From: Archivesica marissinica | Taxonomy: Eukaryota; Mollusca; Bivalvia; Venerida; Vesicomyidae | Reading direction: 5' to 3' | Assembly: GCA_014843695.1 (NCBI GenBank) | Contig: CM026390.1 | Coordinates: forward strand, 52,294,121 to 52,358,120 | DNA length: 64,000 bases | Shown: piece after piece, positions 48,701 to 59,603 of the stretch | Numbering within the stretch: position 1 is the stretch's first letter | Layout: each line of letters opens with the position of its first letter | Position numbers and translations under genes: made by a program | Notes under the pieces: model-generated | The model's database searches: none | Told to the model about the DNA's origin: nothing | Seen by the model: the letters and a program-made list of their open reading frames with translations, nothing else

Positions 48701-51700
48701 TGTTTACTGTGACAAGTTGATGCAACAGAACACCAACTATGATGTGTTTACTGTGACAAGTTGATGCAACAGAACACAAACTACAATGTGTTTACTGTGA
48801 CAAGTTGATGCAACAGAACACCAACTACGATGTGTTTACTGTGACAAGTTGATGCAACAGAACACCAACTACAATGTGTTTACTGTGACAAGTTGATGCA
48901 ACAGAACACAAACTACGATGTGTTTACTGTGACAAGTTGATGCAACAGAACACCAACTACAATGTGTTTACTGTGACAAGTTGATGCAACAGAACACCAA
49001 CTACAATGTGTTTACTGTGACAAGTTGATGCAACAGAACACAAACTACAATGTGTTTACTGTGACAAGTTGATGCAACAGAACACCAACTACAATGTGTT
49101 TACTGTGACAAGTTGATGCAACAGAACACCAACTACAATGTGTTTACTGTGACAAGTTGATGCAACAGAACACCAACTACGATGTGCTTACTGTGACAAG
49201 TTGATGCAACAGAACACCAACTACAATGTGTTTACTGTGACAAGTTGATGCAACAGAACACAAACTACAATGTGTTTACTGTGATAAGTTGATGCAACAG
49301 AACACCAACTACGATGTGTTTACTGTGACAAGTTGATGCAACAGAACACAAACTACGATGTGTTTACTGTGACAAGTTGATGCAACAGAACACAAACTAC
49401 GATGTGTTTACTGTGACAAGTTGATGCAACAGAACACCAACTACAATGTGTTTACTGTGACAAGTTGATGCAACAGAACACCAACTATGATGTGTTTACT
49501 GTGACAAGTTGATGCAACAGAGCACCAACTACGATGTGTTTACTGTGACAAGTTGATGCAACAGAACACCAACTACAATGTGTTTACTGTGACAAGTTGA
49601 TGCAACAGAACACCAACTACAATGTGTTTACTGTGACAAGTTGATGCAACAGAACACAAACTACGATGTGCTTACTGTGACAAGTTGATGCAACAGAACA
49701 CCAACTACAATGTGTTTACTGTGACAAGTTGATGCAACAGAACACCAACTACAATGTGTTTACTGTGACAAGTTGATGCAACAGAACACCAACTACAATG
49801 TGTTTACTGTGACAAGTTGATGCAACAGAACACCAACTATGATGTGCTTACTGTGACAAGTTGATGCAACAGAACACCAACTACAATGTGTTTACTGTGA
49901 CAAGTTGATGCAACAGAACACAAACTACAATGTGTTTACTGTGACAAGTTGATGCAACAGAGCACCAACTACATGTGCTTACTGTGACAAGTTGATGCAA
50001 CAGAACACGAACTACAATGTGTTTACTGTGACAAGTTGATGCAACAGAACACAAACTACGATGTGTTTACTGTGACAAGTTGATGCAACAGAACACAAAC
50101 TACAATGTGTTTACTGTGACAAGTTGATGCAACAGAACACCAACTACAATGTCCTTACTGTGACAAGTTGATGCAACAGAACACAAACTACGATGTGTTT
50201 ACTGTGACAAGTTGATGAAACAGAACACAAACTACAATGTGTTTACTGTGACAAGTTGATGCAACAGAACACCAACTATGATGTGATTACTGTGACAAGT
50301 TGATGCAACAGAACACAAACTACAATGTGTTTACTGTGACAAGTTGATGCAACAGAACACCAACTACGATGTGTTTACTGTGACAAGTTGATGCAACAGA
50401 ACACCAACTACAATGTGTTTACTGTGACAAGTTGATGCAACAGAACACAAACTACGATGTGTTTACTGTGACAAGTTGATGCAACAGAACACCAACTATG
50501 ATGTGATTACTGTGACAAGTTGATGCAACAGAACACCAACTACGATGTGTTTACTGTGACAAGTTGATGCAACAGAACACAAACTATGATGTGTTTACTG
50601 TGACAAGTTGATGCAACAGAACACAAACTACAATGTGTTTACTGTGACAAGTTGATACACCAGAACATGACAGTACTACGATGTGTTTACTGTGACAAGT
50701 TGATGCAACAGAACACCAACTACGATGTCCTTACTGTGACAAGTTGATGCAACAGAACACAAACTACGATGTGTTTACTGTGACAAGTTGATGCAACAGA
50801 ACACAAACTATGATGTGATTACTGTGACAAGTTGATGCAACAGAACACAAACTACAATGTGTTTACTGTGACAAGTTGATGCAACAGAACACCAACTACG
50901 ATGTGTTTACTGTGACAAGTTGATGCAACAGAACACCAACTACAATGTGTTTACTGTGACAAGTTGATGCAACAGAACACAAACTACGATGTGTTTACTG
51001 TGACAAGTTGATGCAACAGAACACCAACTACGATGTGTTTACTGTGACAAGTTGATGCAACAGAACACAAACTACGATGTGCTTACTGTGACAAGTTGAT
51101 GCAACCGAACACCAACTATGATGTGTTTACTGTGACAAGTTGATGCAACAGAACACAAACTACAATGTGTTTACTGTGACAAGTTGATGCAACAGAACAC
51201 CAACTACAATGTGTTTACTGTGACAAGTTGATGCAACAGAACACCAACTACAATGTGTTTACTGTGACAAGTTGATGCAACAGAACACCAACTACGATGT
51301 GCTTACTGTGACAAGTTGATGCAACAGAACACCAACTACAATGTGTTTACTGTGACAAGTTGATGCAACAGAACACAAACTACAATGTGTTTACTGTGAT
51401 AAGTTGATGCAACAGAACACCAACTACGATGTGTTTACTGTGACAAGTTGATGCAACAGAACACAAACTACGATGTGTTTACTGTGACAAGTTGATGCAA
51501 CAGAACACAAACTACGATGTGTTTACTGTGACAAGTTGATGCAACAGAACACCAACTACAATGTGTTTACTGTGACAAGTTGATGCAACAGAACACCAAC
51601 TATGATGTGTTTACTGTGACAAGTTGATGCAACAGAGCACCAACTACGATGTGTTTACTGTGACAAGTTGATGCAACAGAACACCAACTACAATGTGTTT

Positions 51701-51904
51701 ACTGTGACAAGTTGATGCAACAGAACACCAACTACAATGTGTTTACTGTGACAAGTTGATGCAACAGAACACAAACTACGATGTGCTTACTGTGACAAGT
51801 TGATGCAACAGAACACCAACTACAATGTGTTTACTGTGACAAGTTGATGCAACAGAACACCAACTACAATGTGTTTACTGTGACAAGTTGATGCAACAGA
51901 ACAT
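45735..51904. repeat. Large 44-bp satellite-like array, ~140 units
   Basis: Unit contains CACCAACTACAATGTGTTTA and CTGTGACAAGTTGATGCAAC. Common variants are ACCAAC/ACAAAC and TACAATG/TACGATG/TATGATG. Ordered runs of variants recur, for example about 300 bp from 47711 again at 51101, and about 12 units from 49177 again at 51293 including a rare GTGATAAG. The edge variant GAACATGAAAGTACTA at 51901 also occurs internally near 47405 and 50660. It fills a quarter of the caskin intron and ends about 145 bp from exon B. Confidence 0.98.
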
Positions 51905-52049
51905 GAAAGTACTATAATTTAACATTTCTGTCTCATTGTATGAACTATTCACAGTAAGCATAATTTGTTGTATCAAGTTGAATAGCGTTCCAAGTGATTA
52001 TTTCACAATACATGCTTGGGAGATACAGACCGCCATGCAAAATGCTCAC

Positions 52050-52147
52050 CTTTGTTGTCCTTGAGGTTGACGGAGGCACCGTGCTCCAGCAACAACTCCA
52101 TGATCTCTGTGTGACACATGAGTGCTGCCTGGTGCAGACCCGACATT
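52050..52147 (-). CDS. caskin: Caskin-like gene, internal exon B (ankyrin repeat)
   Basis: A 98-bp minus-strand exon bounded by a TATTATAG acceptor and a CAAAG|GTGAGC donor. It contributes one base to the split glycine from exon A, then 32 codons, then a single G that joins GA of exon C to give another glycine. The peptide is one full ankyrin repeat: SGLHQAAL replaces the usual TPLHxAA turn and helix 1, followed by TEIMELLLEHGASVNLKD. The 98-bp length and the phases (one base in, one base out) fit both neighbours exactly. The intron to exon A is 1,699 bp and holds a SINE, a 14-unit minisatellite and a MITE. The 44-bp array ends only about 145 bp beyond the donor. Confidence 0.93.
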
Positions 52148-52345
52148 CTATAATACAGACATTAACAAGTGACAATTCAACACGTAAAACAACATTATTT
52201 CTTCTCGGCGGCTAGTAGAGAGGAAGGCTAATATAACAGACTAATATTATGTACAATTTGAAGCTACATATATTACTTTGTAATTTCTGTGCTTTGGGTT
52301 CAGTAATAGTTCTTTCTGTATGTCAGGTTTATAGCACAAAATTGG

Positions 52346-52594
52346 CAGTCCGATTAGCGCAGTGGTTAGCGCGCTCGCTTCTCATCAATGCAACCTAGGT
52401 TCGATTCTTGGACCGAAAAGTATGTGAAATGGTACGGTGGTCACCAGATCGGACAGGTGAGTTTTCTCCGGGTACTCCTCTGGGTTCCTCCCATACGAAT
52501 GACCACATTTACGCTATCATCTGCGCAAACGAGAGTGATTAATATAAGTTGTTAAAGCTTGCTTCGAAATCGTTGTAAAAATAAATAAAGTTTA
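52346..52594 (+). mobile_element. SINE family A copy (tRNA-derived)
   Basis: Plus-oriented: CCGATTAGCGCAGTGGTTAG (A box), GGTTCGATTCTTGG (B box), body GGGTTCCTCCCATACGAATG, then GTTGTTAAAGCTTGCTTCG and tail AAATAAATAAAGTTT. Within the caskin A-B intron, antisense to the gene. Confidence 0.9.
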
Positions 52595-52711
52595 AAGCTT
52601 TATAGCGTAAAATAAACATACTGTTACATGTATTGCAATGAAATACATATTACAAAATGTACATTTATTTATTTATTTTGTATATGTGTATATGGTAATA
52701 ATGAATGTATC

Positions 52712-53136
52712 TTCTGCTCTGTGTAATATATTATCACCAGTATTTGCTCTGTGTAATATATTATCACCAGTATCTGCTCTGTGTAATATATTATCACCAG
52801 TATCTGCTCTGTGTAATATATTATCACCAGTATCTGCTCTGTGTAATATATTATCACCAGTATTTGCTCTGTGTAATATATTATCACCAGTATTTGCTCT
52901 GTGTAATATATTATCACCAGTATTTGCTCTGTGTAATATATTATCACCAGTATTTGCTCTGTGTAATATATTATCACCAGTATTTGCTCTGTGTAATATA
53001 TTATCACCAGTATTTGCTCTGTGTAATATATTATCACCAGTATTTGCTCTGTGTAATATATTATCACCAGTATTTGCTCTGTGTAATATATTATCACCAG
53101 TATTTGCTCTGTGTAATATATTATCACCAGTATTTT
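52712..53136. repeat. 30-bp minisatellite, 14 near-perfect units
   Basis: Unit TATTTGCTCTGTGTAATATA + TTATCACCAG; only TATTTG/TATCTG varies. Such uniformity suggests recent expansion. All three plus frames and one minus frame stay open, giving 150-codon artefacts. Confidence 0.98.
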
Positions 53137-53556
53137 AGTAAGATAATTAGTTTGTTTCAGTGAATGATCAAATTCTATTCCACCAAATGAATATTGAAAG
53201 CACTATTATCACGAGTGGCTCTAGTCAAACATTGAGTACAGGGCTTGAACTAGAGGTGTCCCACAGTTGCCGTATACTTCTCCATACTTTTGAGGTCAGG
53301 GTGAAGTGTTCATATAGAATATATACCTTGTAGCACATTTGCCCGAGTCAATAAAAAGCTGTATTTCTAGCGGTAACCATGAAGCCTGTGCTGGAGACCA
53401 CATCTAATAAATACTATAAACAACAGCATGTCTCTATTAACGGCCACCATTGCGATATTCCAATTAATCATCAACAGACATTAACCAGTTGTCAAAAATG
53501 ACCACTTTCTGCCATTTTTGTGAGTGGCCGTTATAGACAGATTGACTGTATATTAA

Positions 53557-53802
53557 TTAACCCATTCAACCCCAAGTAACTGACATGGACTGGTGCGTGA
53601 TATTTTCAGACCAATAAATTAATAAGAAAATTACCTTTGGACCAGTTCATTTATCAAAATGGGTAAATTTATCTAAAAATAGTAATAATTATTACTGGCA
53701 AAAACGTGCAGATCCTGATGAGACGGCTCGTCACGAGCCGGCTCATCTGGATCTACACTTTTCATAAGCCTATTTAGAGGCCTGTGGGGTTGAAAGGGTT
53801 AA
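53557..53802 (+). mobile_element. TTAA MITE family M1, copy 5
   Basis: TTAACCCATTCAACCCCAAG to GGGGTTGAAAGGGTTAA with a full palindrome GGCTCGTCACGAGCC. Ends 45 bp short of caskin exon A (the donor side of that intron). Confidence 0.9.
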
Positions 53803-53846
53803 TGTGCAGATACAAGTGCAAATCATAAGCTATAACGAGATCTTAC

Positions 53847-53898
53847 CCATCTCCATCCTGGTAGTTGACATTCACCCTCTTGCTGGAGCTCCTGTGCC
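53847..53898 (-). CDS. caskin: Caskin-like gene, internal exon A (start of ankyrin region)
   Basis: A 52-bp exon read on the minus strand, with a TTTCAG acceptor just above 53898 and a GTAAGA donor just below 53847. It opens with two bases of a split codon, carries 16 codons (HRSSSKRVNVNYQDGD) and ends with GG, which the A at the start of the next exon completes to a glycine codon. The VNVNYQD-DG stretch matches the segment that leads into an early ankyrin repeat of caskins. Caskins are cytoplasmic scaffolds with six ankyrin repeats, an SH3 domain and two SAM domains; vertebrate Caskin1 binds CASK and the fly protein acts with LAR in axon guidance. The preceding exon must end after one base of a codon; I did not find it. 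Confidence 0.88.
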
Positions 53899-54934
53899 CT
53901 GAAATAGTGGGTGAAATATTTCTGTATAATCATTACAGTAACATATAGAGTGTTAATATATGTTCATTATCATACACCACTAGGAGTGCCTACATTTATA
54001 TCCCAGTCCAGATATAGGTCGTGACATGGAAGAATGTGCTTCAACAGTTGATGAATTTCCTTAGACGATTCATCAACTATATTCATGAATATTTGTTCTT
54101 GAACAGTTCATGAACACACATTCTATCGGTTCAGGAGTCTTTCAAGAAGCTTCATGAACAGTCAAATGTTCACAAATTATTCCTCATCATCGCCCCTACG
54201 AAACTGCGACCATTAAGAGTTATTGATACATGAACTGATTGGCTGAGTAGGTATTGTCAGCAATAGTGAAAATGACTTCTAAATATTAAAATACATTTAA
54301 TATATGAGCTGCATTTTGGAATATTTGCATACTATTTGGTGAACACCGTATTATAAATGCAACATTCACCACAAAATTACCTTCAGAGTAGGGGGGTGGG
54401 TGCCTTTAGTGGGAAATAAAATATAACGCAATTGGTCAACCCCATTGAAATTTGACATTTTCCTGTGGCTCAATGGTCAGTCAGTTGAAAACTACTGTCT
54501 TTTTTGACAAACTATTTTGGGGGAAAATTTAATGGCACTGTGTGTTATAATGGTGGCTGATAGAAATTTCAATAGCGGTGTCAGACCTATATTTGCAGCT
54601 TCCTCATCTTAATGTTATAAGTTTGTTTGTACATTGCTCATAATAGCCATAATTTCGGATATCCAATTTCGGACACGATCAAAGGCAAAGCTTTTTCTGC
54701 ACTTCTGGGCAGGTAAGGAGAAGTTTCCAGCGACAGGACACTAAATCACACTGATACTTGTTCCCAGTTTGACTTGTATACAACTGTACAGCTTGCGTTA
54801 ATTGAAAAATTACTCCACCGATACACAATAGTTGTAGCTCTCTCCATATGTCACACAGTCGGATTATACTCAACTGGGACAATCGAGCTTACAAAGCTGG
54901 TTAACACAATTGTCAAAAGCTTTTCGGATCTGGC
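53899..54934. other. Upstream intron of the caskin-like gene, nothing else recognised
   Basis: Sequence immediately above exon A; should be intron. No array. Contains several ATGAA/TTCAT-rich short inverted words at 54040-54180. Confidence 0.4.
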
Positions 54935-55180
54935 TTAACCCTTTCAACACCACAGACCTCTAAATTGGCTTACAAAAAAGTGTAGATCCAGATGAGCCGG
55001 CTCGTGACGAGCCGTCTCATCAGGATCTGCACTTTTTGCCAGTAATAATTATTACTATTTTTAGATAAAATTACCCATTTTGATCAATGAACTGGTCCAA
55101 AGGTAATTTTCTTATTCATTTATTGGTCTAAAAATATCATGCACCAGTCCATGTCAGTTACTTGGGGTTGAATGGGTTAA
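54935..55180 (-). mobile_element. TTAA MITE family M1, copy 6
   Basis: TTAACCCTTTCAACACCACA to GGGGTTGAATGGGTTAA with complete palindrome GGCTCGTGACGAGCC. Followed directly by a 48-bp segment that recurs after copy 7. Confidence 0.9.
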
Positions 55181-55440
55181 GCAGGTATCGAACCCACGAT
55201 CTTGGATTTCTATCTCACATCCGACACATTTGGATCAGTTCATTTATCAAAATGGGTAAAAACTTTTCTAAAAATAGTTATATTACTTGAAAAAAGTGCA
55301 GATCCTGATGAGACGGCTCGTCACGAGCCGGCTCATCTGGATCTACACTTTTTTGTAAGCCAATTTAGAGGTCTGTGGTGTTGAAAGGGTTAAGCAGGTA
55401 TCGAACCCACGATCTTGGATTTCTATCTCACGTCCGACAC
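55177..55440 (+). mobile_element. MITE M1 copy 7 (5'-truncated) between duplicated 48-bp flanks
   Basis: The segment AAGCAGGTATCGAACCCACG...GACAC at 55179-55227 occurs again at 55392-55440 with one difference. Between them lies an M1 copy lacking its first 60 bp but keeping GGCTCGTCACGAGCC and GGTGTTGAAAGGGTTAA. The flank contains a B-box-like GTATCGAACCC, so it is probably a SINE remnant. The arrangement implies a local duplication after MITE insertion. Confidence 0.8.
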
Positions 55441-56438
55441 TGCGATGATGGGATGATGTTCATTCAATTCAAACTTCATTTATTGTCGGATTTGAATTGA
55501 ACGAAGATAAAGCAGTTCGAGTTATAGTGTTAAAACGATTAGATTGGTTGCGTTTTCAGTCCATGTGGGGTCGACTAGTAATCGACTATAAGCTGCCGAC
55601 TAGTCGACTACAAAAATATGTATGTGTGGTGATGATATATATGCTATTGTCTTCCCACTACTGCATTCATTTGGAACATGGTGATGATATAAATGGTAAT
55701 CTTGTGAAGAAAATTGATTCGGAATTGATATATGTAATTGCTAAACATAGTTGGACAATTACAAAACATTAAAGGAAACAGAGGAGTATTGAGGAATTTG
55801 GGAATCGTTCTCTAAATGTTGCCAGAAGATTGGGAGAAGTTCATACAATTTGTTTCAAATCATCATCAAAAGGTGCTAACTCCATCAAAATTTAACCAAT
55901 CGGAACGTGACAATGGTATGCATACCTAGTCTTGATCATTCTATATAAGTATTGTGGAAATTCAACTAGAGGTTTAGCAGAAATGGTCGGAAAAACTGTT
56001 CTCTATAACCAAGTGTTGTACAGTGATGATTTAGGCTTGGTATACTGTGGTACTGATCACATTCTGCAAGTATTATTGAAATCTGGCCAGGAACCAGATG
56101 CATAAACTGGCACAAACTGTATGGGTGCAAATATTCAAAGGCTGTAACTCTGTCAGCAAGGCCCCAAGGGTGTCTCACCATGCGCGATTGACTGTTCATG
56201 TATAAGTGTTGATTGGCGAAAAAAACATTGTGTTTTATGCTTTTCAACGAATTGCCAAACTGCAAGTTCAGTGGTAGGGTGGGGACTTACTGTGGGCATT
56301 GAGGATTAGTCTTCAGATATGTATGTGAAAGTTTCAAAGCAATACATTTGATGTTTTTTTGAGAAATGATACTGTTTCATTGCTTTTTGATGCATAAATA
56401 ATTTCTGAAATCAGATTTCAAGTTCAATGACATTAGTG
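55441..56438. other. Dispersed-repeat-like stretch
   Basis: Phrases such as GGCTTGGTATACTG, GGCTGTAACTCTGTC and AAATCTGGCCAGGAACC resemble diverged members of the repeat seen at 29.2-29.45 kb. No exon found. Confidence 0.35.
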
Positions 56439-56667
56439 CATGGTTCCCCGCTGTCGGTCACCAATTGCGACAAAAAACAAATATTGGCGCTAAATTTTGT
56501 GAAGTGGCGAAAATAGTTGGCGCACGTTTTGTCAAACACATGGCTTCAAATATTTATTTGTGAATTATATGGCTCTTAGTTGGCCCCAAGTTTTTTTAAT
56601 TGGCTCCAGTGTTTTTCAATTGGCGACAGAAGTGGTGCAGACAAACATTCAGACAGAGGGAACCCTG
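56439..56667. mobile_element. Short TIR element, copy 2 (opposite orientation)
   Basis: Starts CATGGTTCCC and ends GGGAACCCTG. Reverse complement of the 37591-37868 element along most of its length (AATTATATGGCTCTTAGTTG, CAATTGGCGACAGAAGT), but lacking the A/T-rich expansion present there. Confidence 0.78.
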
Positions 56668-57427
56668 CTGGCATGGAGAGAACTTACTGTGTATGCATGC
56701 ATGTGCATGTGTGCATGCGCGCTTGTGCGTGTGTGTAGGGAATGAGTCCTCAGATGCATATGCAAAGATTGTGAGTTAGAGCGTTATTAAGAGATGATGA
56801 TGTTTGAATTTTTTCATTCATACATTGTACATTGTAAATAATTACTCAAAAAGGACTACATGTACATGTATGCTTGGCCAAAATTTAGGTTGCATGATGG
56901 TATTTGTTGCCGACCAATCAAGTGTGCTTTCTCATGGGCTCAGAAATTCTTAAGGTTGAATTTCTGCACTGTTTAGATGGTTTACATTTTCATTACTTTT
57001 AAAAAGCTTTAATTTTTTACTTTTGAGATACGAAAACTATGAAGAAATGATTCTGACACAAATATACACAAGTTTTGTGTTGTGTGTATAAGACCTCTAC
57101 ATTATTTTTCTTTCGATCTGTTATTTGAAAAATGCCTTGATAGTAAAATGTTACATTTTTCAAGTCTAAATATTTGTACTATGTTGTGTGCAAATCTGGG
57201 AAGACCTTATAATAAGGCTTATAGATTCCCCACCATATATACATAATGTGCAAACCTAATGATTGTGCAATGTTGGTTGTTCAAGTCCCCTTTAATATGT
57301 AGAACTAGATCAAGTGATCTGCTACAATCAATACATGTACATGTAGTAATGTTAAGCTGGTGTTTGATCTAAGGAGGAAAGAAAAATACCCCTTAAAGGC
57401 AAATAAAAAAACAACTATTTCAAATTT
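56668..57427. other. Gene-free AT-rich stretch
   Basis: No features beyond short TG/CA-rich words at 56690-56740. Confidence 0.35.
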
Positions 57428-57692
57428 ATGTTATGTTATATTTCGGGTTTTACGCCTGCATCAGCACCATTTCGGGCTATATCGCCGACGGGCAGTTTAC
57501 TTAACAACACCTTTCCTGGGCAGGCTCCAGCGTTTAACCAGTACTTGGGTGCACCAACCTCCGTAAGAAACTGCCAACGTTTTCATATAAATGACACGGC
57601 CTGAGCGGGGCTCGAACCCGTGACCATCAGTGATGATAGGTTACAGTGGTATACAAGTCAGCGACCTTAACCACTCGACCACGGAGGCGGAC
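57428..57692 (-). mobile_element. SINE family C copy (tRNA-derived, near full length)
   Basis: Minus strand: CTCCGTGGTCGAGTGGTTAA (A box), GTCGCTGACTTG, a variable-arm-like stretch, GGGTTCGAGCCCCGCTCAGG (B box), then the body AACGTTGGCAGTTTCTTACG, CCAGGAAAGGTGTTGTTAAG. The head resembles a class II (Ser/Leu) tRNA with a long variable arm. Confidence 0.87.
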
Positions 57693-57865
57693 TTTTCAAA
57701 TTTATATAAATTTAAATTGATCCTGGCTAGACAACTAAATGTTAATCATAACTGTGGATCTAGTTACATGTTAAAATGATTTCTTGAGTCATATATCTTT
57801 GCCAGCCTCGGAAATATATAACTTGTGAAAAGCTACATGTATCAAAAGAAATGGAACCATATTAG

Positions 57866-57994
57866 TTTATACAAATTTATTTTAGCTAGATTGCAAAACA
57901 AGTTCTTACAACTTATATAAATCGCTCTTGAGATCTCATTCCTGATGGAATCCATCGCAACGAGGAAAAGAGAAGAGGCAATGTGTAATTTAAA
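57866..57994 (-). mobile_element. SINE family B, partial copy
   Basis: Tail-side half only: ATTGCCTCTTCTCTTTTCCT, GATGGATTCCATCAGGAATG, AACTTGTTTTGCAATC and AATAAATTTGTATAAAC on the minus strand. No tRNA-like head. Confidence 0.8.
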
Positions 57995-58059
57995 TGCATA
58001 TTTCAAATATTAGACTCTCATTGCCATTGTACATGTATAATGTATGTGAACTGTGAAGC

Positions 58060-58385
58060 ATTGACAGGATGGTTTCATTTAACCCTGAAGTAATTGAGTT
58101 TATAAACTTTATACAAATTTATTTTAACTTGAATGTATGGTTTCATTCAACCCTGAAGTACAATGTAATTGAGTTTATACAAATTTATTCTAACTCGATT
58201 GATTGGTTTCATTCAACCCTGATGTAATCGAGTTTATACAAATTTATTCTAACTCGATTGATTGGTTTCATTCAACCCTGATGTAATCGAGTTTATACAA
58301 ATTTATTCTAACTCGATTGATTGGTTTCATTCAACCCTGAAGTAATTGAGTTTATACAAATTTATTCTAACTCAATTGCTTAATT
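58060..58385. repeat. 59-bp minisatellite made with a SINE tail
   Basis: About five units containing TGGTTTCATTCAACCCTGA and GAGTTTATACAAATTTATTC + TAACTCGATTG. The second half is the reverse complement of the 3' end of SINE family B (CAATCGAGCTAAAATAAATT, then TGTATAAACT). Confidence 0.92.
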
Positions 58386-58534
58386 CTTTGCATGCTGGGT
58401 TAAATAAAGACTACAAATATGTCAAATAATTGTAGAGGACGACATTTCATTAATGTGTTTTTCTTATTTGTAACTGACAACTTTGGAAACATGTCATAGA
58501 ATTTCATTAGAATTATGTCGGTACAAATTCCAAG

Positions 58535-58660
58535 GATTAGTTTAATCACTCTTGAGACTTCTTTCCTGATGGACTACTTGGCCATGATGGAGAGAGAAGA
58601 GGCAATGTGGATTTAAGTGTCATGCCTAAGGACATCACAACAATACTTTCGAAGTTACGA
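58535..58660 (-). mobile_element. SINE family B, diverged fragment
   Basis: TTAATCACTCTTGAGACTTC, CCTGATGGACTACTTGGCCA and GAGAGAGAAGAGGCAATGTG followed by CATGCCTAAGGACATCAC; more diverged than the other copies. Confidence 0.65.
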
Positions 58661-58711
58661 AATATTGAGCATTATAAGCTAGCAGTTGTTTCAGATTGTA
58701 GGCTGTATTTA

Positions 58712-58832
58712 CTTGGGAACAGGCCTAGTACATGTATATAACACTATACATGTAGGCCTAGTACATGTATATAACACTATACATGTAGGCCTAGTACATG
58801 TATATAACACTATACATGTACTAACTAGGCCT
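58712..58832. repeat. 33-bp repeat, 3-4 units, self-complementary
   Basis: Unit contains GGCCTAGTACATGTATATAA and CACTATACATGTA. ACATGTATA and TATACATGT within each unit form a 9-bp stem with a 6-base loop. Confidence 0.9.
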
Positions 58833-59603
58833 AGTACATGTACTAACTTACAAACACCCATTCAACATACACGTGCAACCTAGTTCAGTACAGTAGAACC
58901 TGCTTTAAGCAGCTAACCAAGAAAGTGATTAAATGTGGCAAATTAATCAATCAACCATAAACCATACATGTATATACAATTATACATGTAATTGGACTAC
59001 CAGACGTGAGGTTCCAAGGATGTTGTTCACGCGACAAGAATTGAATATTAGAATGAGGAGTGAAGTATACATTGAAGCAAGGAACATAAAATGTACATGT
59101 AATCGAAAGGCAAAGAAAGTGATTAATCCTCGGCACATTACATACTGCAAATAAATACCCAGCTATAGATATATTGCCAGTATTTAGTATAATATAAAAG
59201 TTGATCTATCAAGACTCTAAGAGAGTTTATTACCAAATTTCTTATCAAAACTGTTTGTTCTCTCTATACTGCTACAAAACATAATTGAATGAAAACAAAG
59301 CAACAGATGGTTTGTATCAATTGATTAGAAAGCATACCTGTAATTTCCCAAAGAGCAAAAAAAAATGACATGTACCAATTTACTGATATTCTACTGATGG
59401 AAAATACAAAATGTAGAAACAAGTCCTTTGAGACTAAAACAGCCGGTTCTATTGTTTGTTAGCATTTTTGGAATGGGAGTTGCACCAACAGCTAAGGTAA
59501 TATATAGCGACATCGGGAAATCTCAGCTGGGGCCCGCAGTCCCAATATTTGGTGTCACGGCCCCAGTATTCCTAGAACTTAGAAGCACTCAAGTGTCGCC
59601 ATA
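58833..59603. other. Gene-free stretch
   Basis: No array or exon signal. Includes CAGTAGAACCTGCTTTAAGC at 58890, a dispersed-repeat word also hinted at 742-805. Confidence 0.35.

Larger units (their letters stand above)
27262..52049 (-). other. Caskin-like intron B-C, ~24.8 kb, minisatellite-rich
   Basis: The phase-matched flanking exons imply a 24,788-bp intron, unless an exon of length divisible by three lies inside it. Since the ankyrin repeat continues cleanly from NLKDNK-G to MLPLHYAAW, nothing is missing. Nine arrays (15-, 22-, 30- (two), 34/50-, 41-, 44- (two) and 49-bp units) fill roughly 15.6 kb of it. Two SINEs, a SINE fragment, several MITEs and other dispersed repeats occupy part of the rest. 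Confidence 0.8.
52148..53846 (-). other. Caskin-like intron A-B
   Basis: A 1,699-bp intron. It contains a plus-oriented tRNA-derived SINE (52346-52594), a 30-bp minisatellite (52712-53136) and a TTAA MITE (53557-53802). The remainder (53140-53556) is AT-rich. Around 53440-53550 it carries an inverted pair of segments built on GGCCACCATT/GAGTGGCCGTTAT, a dispersed-repeat type also hinted at near 742-805 and 58890. Confidence 0.8.

Noticed and set aside
52669..53163. 150-codon frames across the 30-bp array next to exon B
   Set aside because: Near-identical DNA units open in three plus frames and one minus frame; the region is intronic for the caskin-like gene.
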